Source: Coriobacteriia bacterium (lineage in GTDB: Bacteria; Actinomycetota; Coriobacteriia; Coriobacteriales; Atopobiaceae). Taken from it: 29,149 bases of DNA. The stretch lies in the NCBI GenBank assembly GCA_003150175.1, contig QAKZ01000024.1, forward strand, positions 1 to 29,149. Direction: 5' to 3'. The notes under the pieces were generated by a model, which saw only the letters and a list, made by a program, of their open reading frames with translations, had not been told where the DNA came from and did no database searches. The position numbers and the translations under genes were made by a program. This document shows, one piece after another, positions 24,803 to 29,149 of the stretch. The first letter of the stretch is position 1; every line of letters begins with the position of its first letter.

Positions 24803-26395
24803 GTGAATAACAGCAAGGAGAAGAGCGCCTCGGCAACCGTGTCGAGGCGTTTTTCTCGTCGCTTTCAAATCGACCTGATCGTCGAGGGCGTGCTCGTCGG
24901 CCTTGCGGGCGGGGGAGTGGTCACGCTGTACCGGCTCTCGCTCTCGAATGCCGAGAAGCTCCTGCGCGCGATCACAGGGGCCATCAACGGCGACCTGTCG
25001 CTCATGGGGCTGTGGTTTCTGGCTCTGCTCGTGCTCGTGGCGATCGTGGGCACGCTCGTGCGCTGGGAGCCCTCGACGTCAGGCTCCGGAATCCCGCAGG
25101 TTGACGCCGAGGTCATTGACCGCATGGATATGCCCTGGCATCGCGTGATCGCCGCCAAGTTCGTTGAGGGGACCGCTTGCGCCTTCGCCGGCCTCTCTAT
25201 GGGCCGCGAGGGCCCGAGCGTTCAGCTGGGCGGCATGGCCGGCAAAGCCGTCTCAAAACTGTTCAGGCGCAAGAGGGGAGAAGAGCGCCTCCTCGTGACT
25301 TGCGGCGCCGCCGCCGGAATGTCCGCTGCGTTCCATGCTCCGCTCACCGGGGTGCTCTTCGCCTTAGAGGAGATCCACAAGGAGTTCACGGCATCTCTCA
25401 TCATTTCGGTCATGGCATCATCGCTTGTCGCGGATTACCTGATGTCCGGCGTGCTCGGCGTCGCCCCTGTCATGAGCCTCACGTTCGTGCACGACCTTCC
25501 GCATATCGACTATGCGCTCGTCGTCATCCTCGCCGTCATCTGCGGCGTGCTCGGCGCGCTCCACAACCGTGGGATGTTCGCATGCCAGGGCCTCTATGGC
25601 AGAATCAAGAAACTGAACCCGTACCTGCGGCTCGTTATCCCGTTTATGCTCGCGGGCGTGGCCGCGTTCTCATGGCCGGAGCTTATGTGCGGCGGGGACG
25701 CGATCTTCGAGCAGATCGTGAAGCCGAACGGTTTGCTGTTCGGCTCGGTCGTCGCGCTGCTGGTGGGGAAGTACCTCTTCGCGACGATCTCGTTCGGGTC
25801 AGGCGCTCCGGGAGGAACGCTGTTTCCGCTGGTCGTCATGGGTGCGCTTATCGGCAGCGCGTTCGCGCTTTGCGCCAGCGGGTTCTTCGGTTTCGACATG
25901 ACGTACTACCCGAACTTCGTCGCGCTCGGCATCGCCGGGCTGTTCTCGTCGGTCGTCCGCGCGCCGGTTACCGGAGTGGTGCTCGTGTTCGAGCTCACGG
26001 GCTCGCTCGATGCCATGCTCTCCGTCTCGCTCGTGTCTATAATTTCCTACATGGTCGCGAATTTGACGAAGACCGACCCGTTCTATGAGCACCTGCTGTC
26101 CAAGCAGCTCGGTGTCCAGGCGGATAACCCTGCAGTGAGCGGTCTCACGGGCCAGAAGATCGTGAAGATAATCCACGTAGGCGCCGGGAGCCGCCTCGAG
26201 GGGATGAGGGTCTCTGATGTGCCGTGGCCGGACGGCTGCAGGGTCGTGCTGGTTGCCCGCGCTTCTTCCGAGCTGATTCCGACCGGAGACATGAGAATCG
26301 AAGCCCTCGACGAGCTCCTCATGATCATGGATTCCGAAGCCGAGGACGACGTCACCATGAAGCTCAACCTCATGACCCGCCCGTCTCTCAATTGA
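24803..26395 (+). CDS. ClC-type Cl-/H+ antiporter with TrkA-C-like tail
   Basis: The 530-residue membrane protein carries the ClC selectivity motifs in order: GSGIPQV, GREGPSVQLGG (gating glutamate) and GAPGGTLFPL. The internal proton-pathway glutamate pair is present (LFALEEIHKEF). Having both glutamates predicts a chloride/proton exchanger rather than a channel. The C-terminal 80 residues (KIVKIIHVGAGSRLEGMRVSDV and so on) look like a soluble TrkA-C regulatory domain. GTG at 24803 has GGAG six bases upstream; the in-frame TTG at 24791 overlaps that site. It is followed at once by a long inverted repeat. Confidence 0.92.
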   Translation: MNNSKEKSASATVSRRFSRRFQIDLIVEGVLVGLAGGGVVTLYRLSLSNAEKLLRAITGAINGDLSLMGLWFLALLVLVAIVGTLVRWEPSTSGSGIPQVDAEVIDRMDMPWHRVIAAKFVEGTACAFAGLSMGREGPSVQLGGMAGKAVSKLFRRKRGEERLLVTCGAAAGMSAAFHAPLTGVLFALEEIHKEFTASLIISVMASSLVADYLMSGVLGVAPVMSLTFVHDLPHIDYALVVILAVICGVLGALHNRGMFACQGLYGRIKKLNPYLRLVIPFMLAGVAAFSWPELMCGGDAIFEQIVKPNGLLFGSVVALLVGKYLFATISFGSGAPGGTLFPLVVMGALIGSAFALCASGFFGFDMTYYPNFVALGIAGLFSSVVRAPVTGVVLVFELTGSLDAMLSVSLVSIISYMVANLTKTDPFYEHLLSKQLGVQADNPAVSGLTGQKIVKIIHVGAGSRLEGMRVSDVPWPDGCRVVLVARASSELIPTGDMRIEALDELLMIMDSEAEDDVTMKLNLMTRPSLN

Positions 26396-26396
26396 T

Positions 26397-26474
26397 CACC
26401 AACACTGAGTGACAGTCATTGGCTGCAGCTTTCTGTGACACCCATCACGCAATGACTGTCACTCAGTGTTGGTG
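26397..26474. repeat. 25-bp perfect inverted repeat between convergent genes
   Basis: The arms at 26397-26421 and 26450-26474 are perfect complements over 25 bases with a 28-base spacer. It begins one base after the ClC stop codon and faces the 3' end of the thioredoxin reductase gene. No T run follows on either side. It may stabilise or terminate both transcripts, or be a small mobile or duplicated element. Confidence 0.85.
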
Positions 26475-26525
26475 GTATAGCTAGTTTACATAAGATATAT
26501 TATCACGTATTTAATGTAGGGGAGT

Positions 26526-27455
26526 TCAAAGGCTCGTGAGATACTCTGCTGCTCGTGATGCTGCGATCGCACCGTCCGATGTCGCGGTCTCGATCTGGCG
26601 CAGATACTTAGCACGGCAGTCTCCTGCGGCGTACAAACCTGTAGTGGACGTTTGCATGAGCTCGTCGGTGATGATGTGTCCTGAGGCATCTAGTTGAACC
26701 AACTCCGCAACGGCATCGTTTTGAGGCTGCATTCCTACAAAGACGAACACGCCGAAGGAACCTTCATCGTAGGTTTCCTTGTAGGTCTCGCCATTTGCCG
26801 TGTTCTGAATCGTGATCGAACTTGGGAGCTCGTCGCCGGCAAGACTGAGGATCCTTGTGTTGTACCGGAGCTCAACGTTGTCGGCATCCTGAAGTTTCTG
26901 TTGCAGCGATTTCTGTGCACGCATGTGATCTTTTCTTACAAGCAAGACGACTTTTGAGGCAAAGCGAGATAAAACAAGAGCTTCCTCGGCAGCAGTGTTC
27001 CCTCCCCCGCATACGAACACTAGTTTTTTTCTGTAGAACATCGCGTCGCAGGTCGCGCAATACGAGACCCCACGTCCCGTAAAACGGGTTTCTCCGTCAA
27101 ATCCAGCCTGCCGCGGAGCCGATCCGGAGGCCCAGATAACCATTCGAGACGTCGTCGGGCCGTCATGCGTAGCGATTGAGAATGCTCCGTCCGGTCGCTT
27201 ATATACATGCTTGACCTCGGCTGTATTGAATCGGGCACCCGCATCCTCCGCCTGTTTGCGCATGGATTCCATGAGGTCATACCCGTTCACCTTGGGAATC
27301 CCGGGGTAATTCTCGATCTCCGTGGTAAGAAGCGGCTGCCCTCCGTACGACGCCTTCTCGAGGACGAGAACATCGAGGAGCTGACGACGGGCGTACAGGG
27401 CTGCGGCGGTCCCGGCGGGACCGGATCCTACGATAACAAGGTCGTGTGTCGGCAT
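26526..27455 (-). CDS. Thioredoxin reductase family protein
   Basis: The 309-residue flavoprotein has an FAD motif at the N-terminus (VIVGSGPAGTAAALYA), the redox-active pair CATC (C133, C136), an NADPH-binding GGGNTAAEEAL, and the late AAGDCRAK segment. Together these indicate thioredoxin reductase, passing electrons from NADPH to thioredoxin, which in turn can serve ribonucleotide reductase. No thioredoxin gene is adjacent, so another small redox partner is possible. Its third codon positions look less GC-rich than those of region 1. It is the last gene of the nrdR-dut unit, and its Shine-Dalgarno sequence lies in a hairpin (27461-27495). Confidence 0.9.
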   Translation of the reverse strand: MPTHDLVIVGSGPAGTAAALYARRQLLDVLVLEKASYGGQPLLTTEIENYPGIPKVNGYDLMESMRKQAEDAGARFNTAEVKHVYKRPDGAFSIATHDGPTTSRMVIWASGSAPRQAGFDGETRFTGRGVSYCATCDAMFYRKKLVFVCGGGNTAAEEALVLSRFASKVVLLVRKDHMRAQKSLQQKLQDADNVELRYNTRILSLAGDELPSSITIQNTANGETYKETYDEGSFGVFVFVGMQPQNDAVAELVQLDASGHIITDELMQTSTTGLYAAGDCRAKYLRQIETATSDGAIAASRAAEYLTSL

Positions 27456-27460
27456 AAATA

Positions 27461-27495
27461 ACCTCCCTTAGCTGATTGCGTGGCTCAAGGGAGGT
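27461..27495 (-). promoter_or_regulatory. Hairpin that buries the thioredoxin reductase ribosome site
   Basis: On the minus strand ACCTCCCTT pairs perfectly with AAGGGAGGT, the Shine-Dalgarno sequence five bases before the ATG; the loop is 17 nt. It could block translation initiation in the dut-trxB mRNA, or act as a weak terminator after dut. Confidence 0.5.
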
Positions 27496-27513
27496 CTACC
27501 CGAAAACAAAGGA

Positions 27514-27957
27514 TCACACGCCGCTGGAGCCGAATCCACCGCAACCGCGATCGGTCTCGTCCAGCTCATCGACTTCCTCGAGTACGACGACGGGAACTTT
27601 TTGGATCACGAGCTGGGCAATGCGCTCGCCGCGCTCAATATGAATAGGATTATGAGGATCCAGGTTTATGGCGCATACCTTGAGCTCTCCGCGGTAATGG
27701 GCATCGATGAGGCCAGGCGTGTTCGCCATCGAGAGCCCCTCGCGAAGCGCAAGGCCGCTGCGAGGCTGCACGAAGCCAGCGTAACCGTCGGGAATCGCTA
27801 TGGCCAGGCCCGTCGCGACGAGCCTGCGCTCAAAGGGCTCGAGCGTCACGTCCTCATTGGATCGCAGGTCGAGCCCGGCGTCGCCATCGTATGCGTAGCT
27901 CGGGAGCTCAACGGACGGATCGAGTCTCTTGATGGGAAGCTTGATGCGATCACTCAT
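27514..27957 (-). CDS. dut: dUTP diphosphatase (dUTPase)
   Basis: Dut hydrolyses dUTP to dUMP, keeping uracil out of DNA and feeding thymidylate synthesis. The five motifs of the trimeric family are present: [39 protein letters not shown] and the flexible C-terminal [11 protein letters not shown]. At 147 residues it is a normal length. Its start overlaps the nrdR stop by 8 bases, so the two are translated together. The neighbourhood (nrdR, dut, trxB) is about dNTP supply. Confidence 0.95.
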   Translation of the reverse strand: MSDRIKLPIKRLDPSVELPSYAYDGDAGLDLRSNEDVTLEPFERRLVATGLAIAIPDGYAGFVQPRSGLALREGLSMANTPGLIDAHYRGELKVCAINLDPHNPIHIERGERIAQLVIQKVPVVVLEEVDELDETDRGCGGFGSSGV

Positions 27958-28402
27958 CGGCGATGCTCCTCAGCTCTTCCATGAAGTCGTCGACATCCTT
28001 GAACTCGCGATACACGGAGGCGAACCGAATATAAGCGACTTTGTCGACCTTCATGAGCTTCTTCATGACCATATTCCCGATGTCAATCGAAGAGACCTCG
28101 GTGATGCCGCCGTCGCGAAGCTCGGCCTCGATATCGTCGATGAGGCCGTTGAGGACGCTAACGTCGACGTTCCTCTTTACCGTCGCGGCAAAGAGCCCGC
28201 GCATGAGCTTTTGGCGTTCAAAGGTCTCTTTGCGACCATCACGTTTGATGACGATCAGAGGGGTCTCTTCGCAGCGCTCGTAGGTCGTGTAACGGAAACC
28301 GCACTTGGCGCATTCCCTGCGGCGCCTGATGGCATCGTTGTTCTCGGACGGCCTTGAATCGACGACCTTCGATTCGCTGAATCCACATCGGGGGCAGCGC
28401 AC
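27950..28402 (-). CDS. nrdR: Transcriptional repressor NrdR
   Basis: NrdR senses ATP/dATP and represses ribonucleotide reductase genes. The protein begins with a zinc ribbon (C3, C6, C31, C34; MRCPRCGF and CAKCGF). An ATP-cone domain follows ([16 protein letters not shown] through [17 protein letters not shown]). The start is GTG at 28402 with GGAGGA six bases upstream, giving the usual length of 150 residues; reading further upstream runs antisense-like through the LysM gene. No NrdR box is evident in this window. It lies 34 bases after the LysM gene on the same strand. Confidence 0.95.
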   Translation of the reverse strand: MRCPRCGFSESKVVDSRPSENNDAIRRRRECAKCGFRYTTYERCEETPLIVIKRDGRKETFERQKLMRGLFAATVKRNVDVSVLNGLIDDIEAELRDGGITEVSSIDIGNMVMKKLMKVDKVAYIRFASVYREFKDVDDFMEELRSIADE

Positions 28403-28436
28403 GTTTGTCCTCCTTGCATAGGCTGCCCTAACCGTA

Positions 28437-28883
28437 TCACACAGATGCGGGCTCCGGGACGGTGAGGCGCTGGCCAATTTCCAGATTCGATTCCTGGAGA
28501 GAATTGCGGCTGCGGATCCAGTCGACGACGTCCGACGTCGAGGCGCCTTCGGGGCAATGCTCGCTGGCGATGCCCCAGATAGTGTCCCCAGAGGCGACGA
28601 GAACCTGCTCGGTTGGCGCGTCCTGCAGAATGTTCGCGACCGTTGAGGCGCGGACGGCATCCATCGCGTACACGGCACAAGCCAGGAACACGGCTCCCGC
28701 GACGCAAAGGATTGCGCAAAGCACCGGGAACGGGGTGTTCTTTGCGGCAGCGTCTGCAATTGGTTCCGCCGATTTGCCGCGCCCGCCCTCGATCAGGTAA
28801 AGCCGTGGGGCCGCCTCGGCCTTCAGGGCGCTCGTCCCGTCGAAACCGAAACCTGCGAGGTTCTGCTTGATCGTTGATTCCAT
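28437..28883 (-). CDS. LysM membrane protein, candidate SOS division inhibitor (YneA/DivS/Rv2719c-like)
   Basis: The 148-residue protein has a cytosolic N-terminal tail of about 50 residues and one membrane span (about 51-76). A short linker and a C-terminal LysM domain that should bind peptidoglycan follow (about 92-143; VASGDTIWGIA, NLEIGQRLTV). It is divergent from lexA and upstream of nrdR. This is the position held by Rv2719c in Mycobacterium, and YneA (Bacillus) and DivS (Corynebacterium) also lie next to lexA. Those proteins are made during DNA damage and delay cell division. The same role is inferred here from position and domains. GGAAAGG precedes the ATG. Confidence 0.8.
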   Translation of the reverse strand: MESTIKQNLAGFGFDGTSALKAEAAPRLYLIEGGRGKSAEPIADAAAKNTPFPVLCAILCVAGAVFLACAVYAMDAVRASTVANILQDAPTEQVLVASGDTIWGIASEHCPEGASTSDVVDWIRSRNSLQESNLEIGQRLTVPEPASV

Positions 28884-28953
28884 CGTGTGGCTGCCTTTCC
28901 GTCCGCGTTTTTACGCTTTCCTTTATACGGAGGGGACGGGACAAGAATTACAG

Positions 28954-28967
28954 TGGACAAATGTTCG
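28954..28967 (-). promoter_or_regulatory. Weak SOS-box-like site near the LysM gene
   Basis: On the minus strand CGAAC-ATTT-GTCCA matches the Gram-positive LexA consensus CGAAC-N4-GTTCG in the left half and partly in the right half (two mismatches). It lies about 70 bases before the LysM gene start. Confidence 0.4.
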
Positions 28968-28993
28968 TGCGTACATCTGTATGTATCGTAAGA

Positions 28994-29007
28994 CGCACAC
29001 ATGTTCT
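28994..29007 (-). promoter_or_regulatory. Weak SOS-box-like site
   Basis: AGAAC-ATGT-GTGCG on the minus strand differs from the LexA consensus at two positions. It lies midway between the LysM gene and lexA. Confidence 0.35.
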
Positions 29008-29020
29008 CGTCAAGAATAAT

Positions 29021-29034
29021 CGAACGCCCGTTTG
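29021..29034 (+). promoter_or_regulatory. SOS box (LexA operator)
   Basis: CGAAC-GCCC-GTTTG matches the Gram-positive/actinobacterial LexA box CGAAC-N4-GTTCG with one mismatch. It lies 52 bases before the lexA start codon, as expected for autoregulation. Confidence 0.65.
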
Positions 29035-29037
29035 CAG

Positions 29038-29051
29038 AAAACATTTGTTTG
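29038..29051 (+). promoter_or_regulatory. Weak second SOS-box-like site before lexA
   Basis: AAAAC-ATTT-GTTTG, three bases after the best box, has three mismatches to the consensus. It could support cooperative LexA binding. Confidence 0.3.
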
Positions 29052-29085
29052 CGGTAGCATTGGCTCACGGACAAAGGAGGCACCC

Positions 29086-29149
29086 ATGGCTAAGGGCAAG
29101 ATCGGCAAGCGTCAACGGGCTATCTACGAGTACATCTGCGCTTACTCCA
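29086..29149 (+). CDS. lexA: LexA SOS repressor, N-terminal fragment cut by window end
   Basis: Only 21 codons are inside the window. The peptide KRQRAIYEYICAYS matches the first helix of the LexA winged-helix DNA-binding domain. AAAGGAGG lies before the ATG. The identification is supported by an SOS box 52 bases upstream and by the divergent LysM gene followed by nrdR, the known actinobacterial lexA neighbourhood. The dimerisation and self-cleavage domain lies beyond the window. Confidence 0.82.
   Translation, partial: MAKGKIGKRQRAIYEYICAYS

Noticed and set aside
26397..26474. CRISPR repeat or start of an array
   Set aside because: There is one inverted pair only, no direct repeats with regular spacers, and no cas genes in the window.

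Overview
The window is a compact, high-GC bacterial chromosome segment, almost entirely coding, with many 1-8 nt gene overlaps. It looks like a Gram-positive actinobacterium of the class Coriobacteriia, possibly Collinsella or a relative. That placement is inference from three things: GC-rich third codon positions, the actinobacterial gene orders garA-like FHA / MerR and lexA / LysM protein / nrdR, and a gut-type beta-glucuronidase remnant. No 16S gene is present to confirm it.

Region 1 (126-9691, all +) is a tightly packed run of nine housekeeping genes: der, plsY, gpsA, rpe, a cysteine desulfurase, a coiled-coil/zinc-ribbon protein, coaBC, nfo (endonuclease IV) and a Uup-like ABC-F ATPase. 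GpsA makes sn-glycerol-3-phosphate and PlsY acylates it. Region 2 (9812-12933, +) is a three-gene unit of a GlpA-like FAD/[2Fe-2S] oxidoreductase, a second FAD/NAD oxidoreductase and a small DUF1667 Cys protein. This probably oxidises glycerol-3-phosphate or a related hydroxy-acid, and it ends in a terminator.

Region 3 (about 13.0-16.9 kb) is the accessory-looking part. It holds a stand-alone PTS EIIB domain (-), a short alkyltransferase-like protein (-), a full-length beta-glucuronidase gene broken by four in-frame stop codons but no frameshift (+), tRNA-Pro(GGG) with its own promoter and terminator, and a radical SAM protein (-). Two copies of a near-identical palindromic hairpin sit at the 3' ends of the two minus-strand genes and bracket the glucuronidase/tRNA segment.

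Region 4 (17005-26395, +) carries serC, an M20 peptidase, a PgsA-type phosphatidyltransferase, a GcvT-like protein, RidA, a GarA-like FHA protein with its Rv1828-like MerR partner, apt, a secreted coiled-coil NlpC/P60 hydrolase, and a ClC Cl-/H+ antiporter. A 25-bp perfect inverted repeat follows the ClC stop codon.

Region 5 (26526-28883, -) reads LysM membrane protein, nrdR, dut, thioredoxin reductase. It is divergent from lexA, whose first 21 codons end the window. The divergent region carries several SOS-box-like sites, so a DNA-damage-induced division inhibitor may be co-transcribed with dNTP-supply and redox genes. The thioredoxin reductase Shine-Dalgarno sequence lies in a perfect 9-bp stem.

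I see no complete mobile element, CRISPR array, phage or obvious new defence system. The best leads are the nonsense-only glucuronidase, the repeated hairpins and the SOS/nrdR/dut/trxB arrangement. No gap between genes exceeds 300 bases.
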